A DNA stretch of 64,000 nucleotides from Bryopsis sp. KO-2023. Lineage: Eukaryota > Chlorophyta > Ulvophyceae > Bryopsidales > Bryopsidaceae. Positions within the stretch are counted from its first letter, which is position 1; every line of letters starts with the position of its first letter. The DNA lies in the NCBI GenBank assembly GCA_030272585.1, contig BSYQ01000005.1, forward strand, positions 1,550,001 through 1,614,000, given 5' to 3'. The position numbers were made by a program, and so were the translations under genes. The notes under the pieces were generated by a model. It was not told the origin of the DNA, did not search any database, and was given only the letters and a program-made list of their open reading frames with translations. This document shows, piece by piece, positions 23,688 through 37,099 of this stretch.

Positions 23688-25622
23688 GGGGGGGGGAGGG
23701 TAAAAAGTAACCCACCTCCGGCAGGTCTACTCAGGTGTGTTGCAGGAAAGATTATTCGATAATGAGGGCAGTTAGGAAGTCCCTTTTTTTTTCAATGGAG
23801 CAGGAATCTCCGTGAGCTAATAAAAAGAAGTGTTTAGTTTTTTCGCCAAGGTCGGACTCAAAACGGACCGTTGGGGTTGTCGGGTTTTTTTCTTGTTTTG
23901 CCCTTGATATTCTTTGGGAAAGAGAAGTGAGGGGGGGTGATCGACCAAGGGGGGGAGGAAAATCACTCTTTCGCTCGATGTTGTGGTTTTTTTATTATTT
24001 TTTTTGGGGGGTGGTGGCTTCTTTACATAATCTGTGAATATGTGGAAATAAATCATATTCATATTCAAGCACCGGAGAACTGATGTCATTTCAATAAACT
24101 TGGTTTTTGAAATTTCAAGGACAGTTTTGTGATGTTGGCCATCAAGAAAAAATGTACATCAAAGAAGACTAGAGAAATAACTCCGTGGCCTGATTGTTGT
24201 TGATAGATGCCGGGCGGCATCTTCGCGTGTAATTATGTTCAAACATATAAATTTGTTTCTTGTTGAAAGATTCACCTCTGATTAGAAATTACCTTTTCTC
24301 CTTCACATTGGGAGTTTGTTGATTTGATTCGATTCAATAAGAAAGAATGGTGAAAAACATCCAGCAATACCTTCAATCATAAATGCCACTCATACTACAA
24401 TGTGCTGAATAGCGGAGGGTTTCAATTTCCCAAAGTCTCCTGACGATGGAAAACCACCCAAAAAGCAAACATGGGAAAGTGTCCAATTTTTAGTTTTCCT
24501 CATGGTCTGACTGTCTCTGAGAGGATGCAGAATGGCGAGGGGTTGAGTTGGGATGAAGAGGCAGCCACTTTGGCCGGTTACCTACACAAGGGTCCATAAT
24601 TATTATCGAATTGAGAAGAGGTCGTTGGTTTGGTTATGTAATCTCAGCCCTTCCACAAAATGGTGCTGAGTGTCTGCTCAAACGAGTAAATTTAACATTT
24701 GATTGACTTTCAAAGGGAATGGATTGAGGATATATCATTGATGTAATATCACTCTTCAAAAAAAAGAGTTGAAAAAGGGTGAAGAAAAAAAGTGTGACAT
24801 TGTACCGTCCAAACAAAACAGTCTTAGCAACAGCAAAAAAAAGCATCTCTCAACCTCCCTTTTCCTTCCTCTGCTATTTTTGGACGGACCGACTAATCAT
24901 GACTACCTCGTAAACAGACAGAGATTCCCTGTGTAAATTTTGCCCCCTCTGAAATCTCCACTCCCAATACATAAGCAGATATCCTATTTATCTTTGCTAT
25001 AGTTGATCCTCGATGGCTGCCCAGTCCAAAAACGACCAATTCATCGATCAGTCATGGTTGCTTCGCCCGAGCCGCCGGCGGCTGACTGAGAATGAGGAGG
25101 ACAAACTTTGCACTACCTCTCTTTTAAAAGCATGGGAACAAGCTCCTCCCTCACTCTCAACATAAACTAACCTACCTGCATGTACACTACAAACCACCCC
25201 TGGACGATGGGTTCTTGATGCATTCCTGAAGAATCTGCAGTGGAAAAAGAGAGCTCGATCAGAAATCACCCATAAACTTTCCAAAAGGACAGGAGGCACT
25301 CGCCAGCTACTCATTTCAAGAAAGAAAATAAATAACTACAAGTGAATAATTTTTGCTGTTTGGAGAAGACAGCGAAGAGGTGCTTCTAAACGAATAAATA
25401 AATAAATATGAGTAAATAATTTTTTGTTTATACTATGTGCATAACTACACACAAATAGACAGATATACCCCCCCCCCTTTTCTTTTGCAATTTTGCTTCA
25501 GACCTTTGAGAAAAGAGGGGAGGAGCATTTTATTGAAACTCAAATCAAATAATTCTGGGTAAATGAATTCATTTATTCGAGCAAAACATCACTCTGAACA
25601 AATAACACCCAGCGCACATCCA
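23688..25622. other. Intergenic, 1.9 kb
   Basis: Between the stop of the Patched-like gene and the 3' end of the ankyrin/U-box gene. Contains AATAAA-like signals after 23688, the dispersed box at 24209-24239 and an AT-rich stretch. A minus-strand open frame at 25048-25314 shows no recognisable domain and no joining exon; I do not call it. Confidence 0.5.
24209..24239 (+). repeat. Dispersed box, copy B (with long tail)
   Basis: GCCGGGCGGCATCTTCGC followed by GTGTAATTATGTT. The tail is shared with the copy at 44316-44346 and the box with 3051-3070. Confidence 0.55.
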
Positions 25623-25837
25623 TTACTTGCGCAGCGGATGGTGATGGCAAATATATTAATAAATAAATAAAAAATAATAATAATAATAAAAAAATGCTGA
25701 GATTGCAAATCCTCGAAATATATATATATATATTTGCTTTTTGGAAAAAGTGCACAATCTTCCAGCCTCTCTGGGATATATAGATTTTTTTAAAGAAAAA
25801 GACATCATGGTGGATGCAATACATTATTTCCCCTCAC

Positions 25838-28800
25838 CTGCTCTATCTGGTTGTATGCTGGTTTTCCCCTGGTGCCAACAATTTGCTTCCTCCATGCAAC
25901 CAGCGCCACCGATTTTTGACACTGGCTTTCCAAAAGAGAGGACCGCACTTCCTTCACAAGAATCTGCAAAGAAAAAAAAATACATTTCCATGGCAAAGCG
26001 ATAAAGCCTCTGTTTTTTCTCAAGTGCTTGTTGACCCTTGGATGTGATATGCATATTTTTAGAAAATAAATAAATAATTGAGAATCCTGTCTATTTTTTT
26101 CTTGGCACGAAATACAGCCCAATTGTTTTAGAGGGTTGTCATAACTATTGCATATCAAGCAAATGGTTTAGGATAATGTATTTAAATTAAAAAAAAAAAT
26201 TAAAATTGATCGGTCCACATGGTGAAAGCAAAGCTTTCATGTTGTTTTTTTTTCCAATGAAAGGGGCAAGCGTAAAGAAGTCGAAATCATTTTCCCCCCT
26301 TGAAAAAAAATTAAAATATTAAAAAAATTCACCTTGACAATCTCAGCATGTCCTTTTTCGCAAGCTTTCATCAGGGCAGTGTTCCCCTGACTGTCTTGTG
26401 CCTCGACATCAGCACCTCTGTTCACAAGTGCCTGAAAATTAAGTTTGGGTTCATATCAGATTTACAGATTTACATATTCCTCAATAAAAAATAAAGTAAA
26501 AGAAAATCTGAAAAGATCCTGAATGGTACAGCAACTTTGGGTTAATACCACAAAGACACAAAAACGACAGAAAAAATAAAATAATGTATATATGTATATA
26601 TATGTATTTCCCAAAAATAATAGAAAAATACACGATAAAGTAAGAATTTTCTATGTCAGACCATTGCAGATGGCATTTAATGGGCAAGTTTGCCTGGTGC
26701 AAATTTAACATTCATTCATTCATTCGCGTATACACATTTTTGATTTTGGGCAAGAGAGGTATCAGCGTTCGACACTTGAGCTCCTGAGTTTTGGGAATTC
26801 TCTTGCCTTGTGTAAAACTCCACTTGAAAAAAAAAAAGAAAATCTTGTAAGATGAAAAATTCTGAAGGCAAAAATAGGTTTGGCCCCCTATAATGGAGTA
26901 TCGAAGGTTTGATGAAACAAAAGCAAATTGGAATTAAAAAAATAAAAAAATAAAAAATGGAAATGATGAGATTATAAGTTGTTTTTCTTTTTTAAAAGTA
27001 CCTTCACGATATTTTCTTTACCCAAATAAGCTGCTTCAATTAAAGGAGTGAATCCGAGCGACGCCCTCCCCTCTATGTAGGCCCCCTTATCCAGCAGATC
27101 CTGAAATTCAAAATTCAAATCAAATTCGTTTTTTGTAAGGAGGGGGGGGGGGGGGGGGGCAAGAGATTATATGTGTTTAACAAAAAACTCTTAGGATGCA
27201 ATTTAAGAGTCCTAAATTGTATTATTTATTAATAATAATAATTCTTATTTTACACTCTTTTTTTGCGATTTTCTTTTTTTGCCAAATTGAATAATTCATG
27301 ACTCAATGCGAAAAAGTAAAGAAAAAAAAAGCTTTCGAAAAGGATATGTAGGGGTGTTACAAGAAAAAAATGAAAGTCAAGAATTCTGACAGAAAAGAGC
27401 CAAACCATCAATTTTTCGACAGAAAAAAAAATCAAAAAGCCAAGAAAAACAAGCCTTGGCAATTTGAACCTGAAAACAAAATGCACTTTCCCATTCCAAA
27501 AGTATCAAAACAAGCTGTCTAGTTTAAGGAGCCTTTTTTTCCCTCTCTGTTGAAAGCGTGCTGAATTATAATTTTCCAAAAAAAAAAAAAAACACAGGAA
27601 AAAATACCTGAACGAGAGTCAGATTGCCACCCGAAACGGCGGCACATAATGGTGTCGTAGAAACTCCTTCTTTCCTTTCGAGATTGGCACCTTTTGAAAT
27701 CAGCATCTGAAAAAACCAAAAAAAACACAAAAAAAAGCATGCAACACTGCTGGGAAAACGATGTTCCAGAATTCCACGAAAAGCAGCTAAAAATTCATAT
27801 CTATATGTATATATCCTGTCTTTTTTTTCCCCTACACTCCTTTCTAGAGCAACGAACAATCTCAAAAAAGTGTTCATATATTGATATCGACCTCCATTGC
27901 AGCATCTCACCTCGGCGGTTTCATGTCTGCCGCCACGACAGGCTCTGATCAAAGCAGTGCACCCGTACTCATCCCTGCCATCGATGTCAACACCCCATTC
28001 AAGAAATTCCTGGTGGCACGATCGACAGACATACACCAATGGTTGGATGCCTGTGGAAACTCTGGAGTGCAAACCACCCAGAAATGATACTAATGAACAG
28101 TTTTTCGAGGTTTTTCGAGGAAAAACGTCGGAATAACAGCGCTCTTTATTATCGCTTTACTTAATCAAGCTGGTGGCAGGATCTCGAAACGAAACAATCG
28201 ATTTTTTGATATTTTTTGTTTTTTTTACATGTCGGCCAATAATAGTGACAGTTGATGATCAACTGATAATTGAAGCACCAAATTCTGCTACACCCTTCAT
28301 CGTATATATTATCGTTTTTTTTTTTCGTAAACGCCAGAAATTTACCAAAAAACAGAAAATAGTGTGGGGCACACCATTTCTGAAATCTATTTTACACTTC
28401 CTGTTAATGTTTTTGGTTTTTCGATGAATCAGTGTGGCCTGCACTATTACTGGGGTAACTCTATTAAAAGACCCACACTAATAAAATACGAATAGAGGGT
28501 GTAGCTGCCACTCACTGCGACAGCGGTGGTGTCGCCATTTTTTGCAGCTTGGATCATGTCCCGTGAAAAGTCCTGTCAAAAAATAACATAAAAAAAAAAG
28601 GTTTGCTTTCAGAAAACCCACTGTAACACGTCAATCAATTCAAAAAAAAAAAAAGTGTACCAGAAAGATACAAAAAAAACATAAGTGAAAAGTGTGAAAA
28701 AAAAGTGAGTGGAACTTGCCCTTGAGAACGGAATACACTCCTGAAAAACAACTCATATCGATTGATCGTTTCTTTTATTTTGTTTTCTTACCCTTGGAAT

Positions 28801-31552
28801 CTGAGGCAGCCCGTAACATATTTCAGAAATATAAATTTCCACCTCGTCCACATCCTTGCCTATGATTTTCAGATCTAATTATATCTATTATTACTAGTAT
28901 ATTAATCATTAGAATCTGCTTGTTTGGCTAAACACACTGTACCGCTGCCTCGTTGATCGGAGCACTGCTGGACTGATCTGCTGATCCTCCTGCCCCACCC
29001 GTCTCTTTTTTTTCACCATCATCCTAGCCAGCGACAAAAAAAAAAAGACATCAAGAAAACGAAAAAAAAAAATCTTTCAACAAAACAATAATAATAACGA
29101 TCAAAACAACAGTCCTTCCCTTTTCCAAAAAAAAAAAAAAACAACAACGAAAAACGGCCAGAACTCCTCCAGAAAGGGGGATATCCCACATGACTCATTT
29201 GCATGGTGGACGGGGTATGTGTGTGTGTTTTTTGTTTTTAATCATTCTTAAAATTAATTTCAGATTGAATGCGAAAGAAGTGTTTTTTCTTTTTCAAAAA
29301 AAGCCATACCAATTCAACCCAGTCGGTTTCCAATTTCCATGCTTCGATTTTCTGTTTGATTTCATCGTTCGCAACGAGGGTGACTTCTTCCAAATGCTGG
29401 CCAGTGATCGGACATCGTTTGTGCCCTCTTTCAAAAAACCACTCCTCGGCGAAACTTTTTTCAATCGGTGTTTCGACCGGGGACTCCTTTACGGTGACTG
29501 GTTCATTCATTATGGTTCCGGTCAATGGGCAAAACGTCCAATCGGGGGGGTCCAGCGTCAATCGAACAGCCACTTCCAACAGCATCTCGTTGAACAGCCT
29601 GGCACGCTCATCCTTCTCGGTTATGCCCTTTCTGATTTCTTGGTTGAGAAATTTGAACAATGCTGGGAGGTTCCCCTTTAAAAATTCCAAAAAAAAAAAT
29701 CAAGACCCATCCCAAGCACCTTTTTTTTCAGGTTTCTGTTTGGTTTTTTTTTTTTTCCATTCTTTACGAAACGAAGCATATATACGGACTCTGGAACATG
29801 ATATTTAAAAAAAAAAAAAAACACGTCACAGAAATGCTGGCATGTCGGCGAAAAAGAAACACCAAAATAGACAAATGACATGTGTAAAAAATACCTGCTT
29901 GTTATCTTTTAACCATTTTCATTATTATTATTTTTTTAGCCCGGGTTGATCATTGCCCACAGCTTTTTTGAAACTATAAACTCATAGATTAACTTCACTA
30001 TTCGACAGTATGGTATCTTTTCACTTTTTATTTTTTACTTCTAAATAGTCTTACCTCGCAGTCATCAGCATCGTAAAATTTTGCTATGTTGAGCATGAAA
30101 TCTTGTTTTGCCTCATCCCTCGTGACCACTCCGTTCATTAATCTGTCTATTGTCTGGATTTAAAAAAAATAAGAAACATAAAAAAAAATTGGATTTTTAA
30201 TTTGCAAATACAGTTGGGTTTGTGTTAGCTTCCCATCGGAGAGGCAAAAAAAACACTGTGTAAAAAAAAAACACACGTATGGGAGGGTGCCAATATTGTT
30301 TTCCATTTAGCCCAATTAAAAAATACATATTTTTATTAAATAGAAATTGGATTGGGGAAAGGGGGGGGGGGGCGACTTTGGAGATGGGGAAAATATCAGA
30401 TGTCTGACTCAGCCTTTTTTTTTTCAAACTTTTGTGAGATGGGCTGCACTCGGAAAATCTTTACCTTGAATATGAAACATTTCAATATGAAAACACATTA
30501 TTTTTGCAAAATAATTAAAAATAAATAAGTAATATTCCTAAATACTTTTTTTTTTCATGTTCATGCATGTATATATAAACCCACATAACCATTTCCAAAA
30601 AAAATCAAACCAATGTTTTTTTTTTCTTTCTAAAAAATTACATATCTCTTTTTTCTTTTTCTTTCAAGAAAATTAAATATATTTTTTCCTTTTTTCTTCT
30701 AAAAAAAAATTATGTGAAAGACTCACTTTGCTGAGTTGAATCCAAACGGCTTGATCTTTGGAGGAAACCTCGCTCCGAAAAGTGACTTCTTTGCTTTCCT
30801 GTTCCAGGAGACTCAAACTTTTTTTGAAGGATGCTGCTTTCGATTGAGATCTCGATGAATCGTTCTTGGCCGCAAGAAAACTATTCGTCGTGTTGAGGGC
30901 TGCACTAGAAAATATCACCATCAATAAGACAAAAAAACCACACGTTTTTTTTTTTTTTTAAATTAAATTATTTGTAGTTGTCTGACTACGGGGACGGCTT
31001 ATATTCATTAAAAAATTGTGGAAAGGGCTGATTCAGTTGGGTAGTTGCTGTGCAGTTTGTACAGTTTTTTCTTTTTCAAAACGAAAAGAAAAAAAGCAGC
31101 CATTCCTTAATTTAATAAAAAAAAATGTCTGTCACGGATAAAATCGCCACATCAATTCTCATTGAAAAAAAAAAAAAAAGGCATCAAAAAGTGGTGCCAG
31201 AAAATGCAATATCTCACACACCTGTCAGCAGCAAATTCAGATGTCCCATGGACTCCTTGAATTCACCATTGTATTTGTCAGCAAACAGAAACTGCTGTAG
31301 TGGCGACATTGATCCCGCTTTCCTCACCAACACTTCAGCGAATTCCAGTTCGCGTTCCAGCTGGGCCAGAAACGTGAAAGCGCTCGGAGAAACGCCCTCG
31401 TCCGTGTAGAACTCGATCATTTCCTTCGCAATCATCGTCAGGCCGTACACCGTAGTACCCAGCATTTCGCATGATCGCTGGTTGCTCCTCGCGGTTTCGG
31501 CCGTCTCGTGAATTCTGAACCCGATATCGACCAACGTGATTATCGTTTCCAT
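25838..31552 (-). CDS. MLKL-NTD-like, U-box and ankyrin-repeat protein (putative E3 ubiquitin ligase)
   Basis: Exons: 31552-31222, 30899-30727, 30153-30055, 29675-29310, 29023 to about 28943, 28874 (or 28859)-28792, 28572-28516, 28009-27911, 27706-27608, 27100-27002, 26431-26333 and 25963-25838. About 570 residues. Exon 1 is a four-helix bundle like the MLKL/MCA N-terminal domain (ETIITLVDIGFRIHETAETA). Exon 4 is a U-box: WTFCPLTGTIMNEPVTV, then GHKRCPITGQHLEEVTLVAN; U-boxes recruit E2 enzymes. Exons 8 to 11 are ankyrin repeats of exactly 33 residues each (TALIRACRGG, TPLCAAVSGG, TPLIEAAYLG, TALMKACEKG). The order suggests an adaptor-type E3 ligase in stress or defence signalling, by analogy with plants. 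The donor of exon 5 is uncertain. After 25838 the next acceptor (25626) leads straight to TAA, so the stop is probably 25623-25625. Confidence 0.83.
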
Positions 31553-32435
31553 CCTGCGAGCGAAAAGCAAGCAGGAACCAGGATTCGATCATAGATCTCC
31601 CTCGTTTTCTTCTCACGATTGAATCGGCAGCAGAGAATTGGCCTAACGGACCTTCGCTGGGGACCGCGAGCGCCGCCCCAAGCAAACTCCCCGCGATTCA
31701 ACTCTTTCGAGGTTATTTTTTTTCCCGCTCACCCAATCAGCTTTTCGCTTTCGCAAAAGAAGAAACGATTGCCTCGCCACGTCCCGACCTCGTTGAAAGT
31801 TTTCGGGTGAAACGAAAAGGTGTGGGAAAAAGAGTGGCGCTCCACCTGGAGGGAAGTCCCCTCCATCCATTACGATCGAACAAACCATCACTACAAACGC
31901 TCACAGCCCTGTGACGCGACTGTGAAAGCAAACAAACGAGCAATGGATAATCCACCGTCAGGCTGAAGTGAATGTGGGATGCGGGAGCATGTTGGTGGTT
32001 GTGTGGTTGGAAAAGATCATCCACCGAAAGTGCCAGCGACTTTTTTTTCAGATTTTCCTGGTTGGGTTGGAGTGGAAAGAGCGCAAACCGACGTTTTGAG
32101 CGATGACTGGTGAGCGTTACGGCGTTACGTCCAGTACCACAAGCGTTTTTCCTCCATGACGGATATGGAAGAGCTCAATCGATGAGGATGTTATGGACAA
32201 TTGCACACCACAGAAAAGGAAAGACCCCCCCCCTCCCAGGAATTAAAAAAGAAAAAACATAGCTTTCAAAACCCACTATGCAAATACAGTATCGATCCGT
32301 ACAAGTGTCAATATTACATCAACCTCAGTCATGCTACTTTACCATTCCACGGACCCCCCCCCCCCCTCCCCCCCAAAAAAAACAAAAAAAGGCACAAAAA
32401 AAAGGGAAAAATAAGGCAGTCTGCTAATCCCTGGT
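31553..32435. other. Intergenic / promoter of the ankyrin-U-box gene
   Basis: Moderate-GC region from 31560 to 32200 followed by poly-C/poly-A tracts (32225-32405). An acceptor-like tcgcag precedes the ATG at 31552, so an untranslated first exon may lie here. No coding exon was recognised. Confidence 0.4.
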
Positions 32436-34885
32436 TCATGTAGTTTTCTTCCCAGCCCATGTCCCATGCAAATGATTCAACACCCCTGCCAACTGTTCGG
32501 GGTCCTCCCATGTTACGACCGATGGGCAGCTCTGGTCAAAATGATTATTTTCGCTGTCTTCAGTTCCGGACCCCCCTGCAGCTCGTGAATTGACGGATTC
32601 CCCGTTTGAGGGCGAAAATGGGCGATCGCTTGCTGTTTGAATGGGAAAGCCGTCGGTTGTCAATTTCTGGAGCAGCGGGGTCATCTTCTTCTTTCCTGTT
32701 TTAGGGGAAAAAAAAAGAAGTGAATAAGTGAAAGCGTTTAAAGAAAAAAAAATCAATTTTAGGGCAATTGCTTGGATGTGGGTAAAAGGGGGTTCAGCTC
32801 ATTATTGTTGGAGAGCATTTGCAGACGTGAGGTCCATCCACTGTCAGACGATTTCAAATTTATGTATGATGGTAAAGTAAAATAAAACGAAAATTGACAT
32901 TAAAACAAATAATAAACAAATAATAAATGAATACATTTATATGTGTGTGTGTGTGTGTTTGCACCTGGGTATGAAGTTCTTGCCAAAACAAAATCTGAAG
33001 GTCCAAGTTTTGTGCTAGGACAATAATCGCCTCCTCCATCCCCAACGTAAATGACAGAATCGTATTTCTGTCCCAGCAACAAGCCTTCCATTATCTGTAA
33101 AACACCCAACACCAAATATGCACCGCCGCTTTTTTCAAAGGCAAAAATATAATTAAAAAGAAACCCGCCGGGATGGGGAAAACCTTCCAACAGAAATATG
33201 ACCCAGGCCCCATTAAAAAAAAAATCCATGACTGAATAGTTTTTTTTTTTCTTGGCCCCATCTTATCGTAATTTTTTTTTCGTTTGATACTTTCCACGCT
33301 CCATTATTCGTTAATTTTGTTTTTTTGGTTTTCGTTTTTTTCGATTAATTTAAAGAAAGAACGAGTTTTCGTAACAGTTTTAAAAAGAGGCTACCAAAAA
33401 AACCCAGCAAACAATGGGAGGGAATAAAAAAGCAACTGACCTGTCCTTTACATAAATTTGACGGGCAATTTTCACAAAAATGTGACTCCGTGTGGTGGGG
33501 TCCAACTCTCAGAGCACCGTTCTCGAAACTCCCAGGATTTGTGAATATCTCCTTGAAACAGCTCTAAAAAAACACATTCCGTACAATTAGACTAAAAAAA
33601 TGCATCAGCTATCTGAGATCACTGAAAATTTTGGCAAACAAGTTTTCTTGCAACTTTTGACAATTGATACCTGGTTTTCATGCGATCGAGGGATTACATA
33701 AAAGGTGAAAAACCGAAGTTTCTTGATAAGACGTAATTGCAAGAAAGAAAGAAAGAAAGAAATCCGAAAAAGAGTGAGGGAGAGGGGATAGGTCCACCGA
33801 TCTCTTGGACCGTGGGAATTCTTTTATTTTTTGAAAGAAATCAAAAACAGAAAGCGTTTGAACTTCGAGTTAAAAAAAAAATAAAAAAAATAGAAGTAAA
33901 TGTTTGAAAATGGTTAGCAGGGGACTCAGATTATTATTAGTACCATTATCAATATTACAAAAAGTTTGCAAGCAATTTCATTTTTTTTTCTTACAAAAAA
34001 GAATGGGGAAAAAGGGGGAGAATAATTCTGCGAGCTGTGGAGCAGATGCTTGCCTTCAAATCATGAAACGTCAATATCTCCTCGATGAACACCGAATTTG
34101 CATCGCTGACGATGACCATCTCCACGTTTTCCAGACAGCCCAATTCCTTCAAGCCCTATTTACAAAAAAATATAGAAAACATCTCCTTCCAGAAATAACC
34201 ATGCATACAAAAGAAAAAAAAACCTTTTGAATTATTTTTTGGGGGTGGGCTAGTCTTGTTTTCCGTGCAAGATTTAATCCATACACGGAAGACTATTTCA
34301 TGGTGGCAAACAAGCAACCATAAAATAAAGTTCTTTTTTTTTTAGGGGGGGGGGGGGATTCGATTTGATTTAAAAACTAAAAAGTTTTTTTTCCCTGGCG
34401 TACCTTGGCAATTCCTGGATGAAGAGGAACGGTGTGAGAAGCCTTCCGTATGTCAGACTCAGTCACTCCTTTTTCTTGATGTGCATGCAAAAAAGTTTGA
34501 TCCATCAATTCCGTCCATCCTGGGCATTCTCCTCTCAACCTGCACATTGAAAAACAAAATCTCATTGGCTGCTCTTTTTTTACTTTCCGGAGATGCAGGG
34601 AGGGTAGTCTTTTTTTCTTCTTCTCTTTTTTTTTTTGGGGGGGGGGGGGGGGAGTGCGATGTCGATGTCGACCAATGACAGAAACCCCTTTCGGCGGTCC
34701 AACCACCTACGGAAAAATCGGAAAAATCGGGCTCTTCATGTGGAGAAAAAATGATGTTTCTTTCGATTTCAAAAAACGCACCTGGCGAAAATATCGGAAG
34801 CCCCCACTTTGTCGATCACCCATGGATCGCTGTTTGCGTCGACCAGCGACCAGTCGAAATCCCAAACGAAAAGGACTCGTTTCAT
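32436..34885 (-). CDS. PHOSPHO2: PHOSPHO1/PHOSPHO2-type HAD phosphatase
   Basis: Six exons: 34885-34782, 34539-34404, 34155-34054, 33563-33441, 33094-32965 and 32695-32436 (TGA). Phases agree; 284 residues against about 240 in animals. HAD motif I is FVWDFDWSLVDANSDPW, with the nucleophile and acid/base Asp of DFD; motif II is VIVSDANSVFIEEIL; NPGSFENGALRV and HFCENCPSNLCKGQ match the family's metal-like Cys/His block; motif IV is YVGDGGGDYCPSTKLGPSD. Known members hydrolyse pyridoxal 5'-phosphate or phosphocholine/phosphoethanolamine in the cytosol. The last exon adds a polar Ser/Asn-rich tail absent from animal forms. Intron 3 starts with GC (AAG|gcaagc), a GC-AG intron. The METTL21-like gene lies upstream on the same strand, 360 bp away. 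Confidence 0.93.
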
Positions 34886-35245
34886 CTGTGATCGGAAGGC
34901 AGGTCGTGAGAAAAAAATCGGCAGCTTGACTAACTTTTTCTGCTATTTTCGCTCAAACTGACGTTCGGTTTTTGTAAAAGAATCCTAGATACATGCAGTT
35001 TTCGGGAAAAGTGTCGGGCACTGCAGATAGATGTTGGAAGTATGGAAAATTTCCATTGGAAAGACTAATGGCGGTGAGCGTTGTCGCAACTGCCGCCTCC
35101 CCGCCGCCACGATTTTTTGCAACCAAAAAAAAAATCTGCATCCCCCTGCTGAAAAAAGATTTCTATAATATTTCTGTTTTTTTTTTGTTTTTTTTTTAAA
35201 GCAAGACAAAGAAAAAATATATCTCCACCATTTTTGTTTTCACCC
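34886..35245. other. Short intergenic spacer
   Basis: 360 bp between the methyltransferase stop and the phosphatase ATG, both on the minus strand. It must hold the terminator of one gene and the promoter of the other. An acceptor-like cacag lies directly before the phosphatase ATG. Confidence 0.4.
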
Positions 35246-37099
35246 TCAGCAGTCAATTTCATGGATTCGATATATCACCTTTTTCAAAATTTTGTGCTTG
35301 AATATCTGGACGATGTGCACCGGATTGATGAGATGGTCGCCTTCCATTACGGAAAGCGTGCGCCAGCAAAAACCTTGCGAACTGCACGCATGCAGGAAAT
35401 CGATGGTCTCCTCCCTCGGAGGAAATGCAAAAACCACCTAAGAAAAACACACTTATCCGCACACACATACATGGATTCTGCTATGTAACATCTCTGTATT
35501 GCGCAGGTCGGTAAACCCCGGAAAATCTGCATAAAACAAGGTTTTGATTTTCGGGCAAAGTGCACACCTATCTAAACAAGTGGTGAACACTACAGATACC
35601 ATTTTTCTTTTTTCAAAAATCTATATATACAAATATACATATATGCATATCTATGCTGAAATCCTGATGCAGCCTGTCCGCTGAAAATAAGTAACAGATT
35701 TTGCCACTTCAAATGAGTAATAAGGTCGACCAGATCATCCTGTAAACACTCGACGGTGTCGTTATTTGGCAATCACATGGGTTGGTGAATAATTCTGTCC
35801 CGCTCTGCTTTCAGAATTCAGAAACATCGAGTTTGTCAAAATCTTTGCCAGAAACTTCATGCTGGGACGGTGCTGGTGGTGGTGGTGTCATTCAAAAGTC
35901 CAGTTATTGGAGACTAGATCTGTTTCGACTGCACTGGCAAGGGCGTTCCCACCATGGCTTTCTTGCAAGCGCTGAAAGTCCTGATCAATGGAAGGTAGTG
36001 TTTTGGATCGTAGCAGATGTCACAGCCCAGCACAAAATCGAAAGATCCTTTACGGAAAATCGGATCGGTTGGGAAAGGCCGGTCCCACATCAAAACTCGA
36101 ATGGAAGCTCTCGACGTGCCACCTGCATCAGGTCACCCTCCAGGGATTTTTGTACTGCTTTTGCAGAATACGTTCACCAGACTCGAAAAATCGAAACGAA
36201 ATACAGCAGACAATCACATCTCAAAAACTCAAAAAATAAGATGGCGTTTAAAAAAAAAAATACCGAAAAAAAAATTAACGATGGTGTCACCCCCTTGCCT
36301 CGTTTCTCTCTCAAAATTTTTTTTCCAAAATTTTCTTCAATGTTGCGTTTCAGCAGGGGAAGCATTTGCGGCTGATCCGTGAAAACCACTTTCGCACCCC
36401 TCAGCAGAAACGCCTGATCACCAAACCAATCCTTTCATTCGGGGCACATGTCAAAAATCGTAAAACACTTATGGAGGCCTACCGGACATCAACTTCTTGA
36501 ACAAGTTTCAGCAAAAGAGATTCGCTTTCCGAAAAGATGCACCGTTCACTGCACGGCAATAGACATGCATCATGATGCATTGCATGCATTGCATCTCGGA
36601 AATTCTTCATCAAGATGTGACCTAATATCAGCATCCAACATGGACAAGATTTCTTTCATCACTGATTCTGCAGCACAAACTGGTGAGGAGATTTTCAGGC
36701 TTTCCAGATGTAATGGCATTGGCACATGAAAGCCACCTGTCCTGGAACCCCGAGCCCAGCCCCCAGCTCCAAAATTCGTTTCCTTCGGAACAAGGCATCA
36801 GGAAATCTTGCAAAATATCTGACGACCTCCTGTCCCGACGTCCAGAGTTGATTCCCGATGCAATAGCCGTACAGATGGGCTGGGTCAGACAGAACCACCA
36901 AAGACTCGTCTCGATTCACAGGAATCTCGTATCGATACAACCCCTCGTTCGTTTCGTGAGGAGTTTCCGATGATTTCGTCACGTGCCGTCTTTTTGGGGG
37001 CGGGGAGGTCATGGCTCGATCTCTTTGCTTGGGTGCATGTGCCAGGAGGCCAACAGCGTGAAAACAACGGACCGCATGTGATTTAGCGAGGAGCGGCAT
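35246..37099 (-). CDS. METTL21-type protein lysine methyltransferase
   Basis: Four exons: 37099-36737, 36413-36299, 36122-35953 and 35437-35246 (TGA); phases agree. 279 residues from ATG 37099, or 250 from the second in-frame ATG (MTSPPPKRRHV). Features of methyltransferase family 16 are in order: QLWTSGQEVVRYF (substrate/SAM-adjacent W), ILELGAGLGVPGQ (SAM-binding glycine loop), AKVVFTDQPQMLPLLKRNI (acidic residue for ribose), IRVLMWDRPFP, and FDFVLGCDICYDPKHYLPLI (the D-Y post-I motif). Relatives methylate lysines on chaperones or elongation factors in the cytosol; target unknown. Intron 2 appears to begin GC (CGAG|gcaagg): this alone keeps phase between exons 2 and 3. The basic first 29 residues could be a targeting leader or untranslated. 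Confidence 0.85.

Noticed and set aside
25048-25314. Minus-strand open frame in the 1.9 kb spacer
   Set aside because: No domain, no joining exon and no ATG-based model with supporting splice sites.
31540-31560. Spliced-leader trans-splicing, because several ATGs directly follow an acceptor-like cag
   Set aside because: Seen at 31552, 34885 and 38587, but other genes (2337, 18742, 37099) lack it. Ordinary 5' UTR introns explain it equally well.
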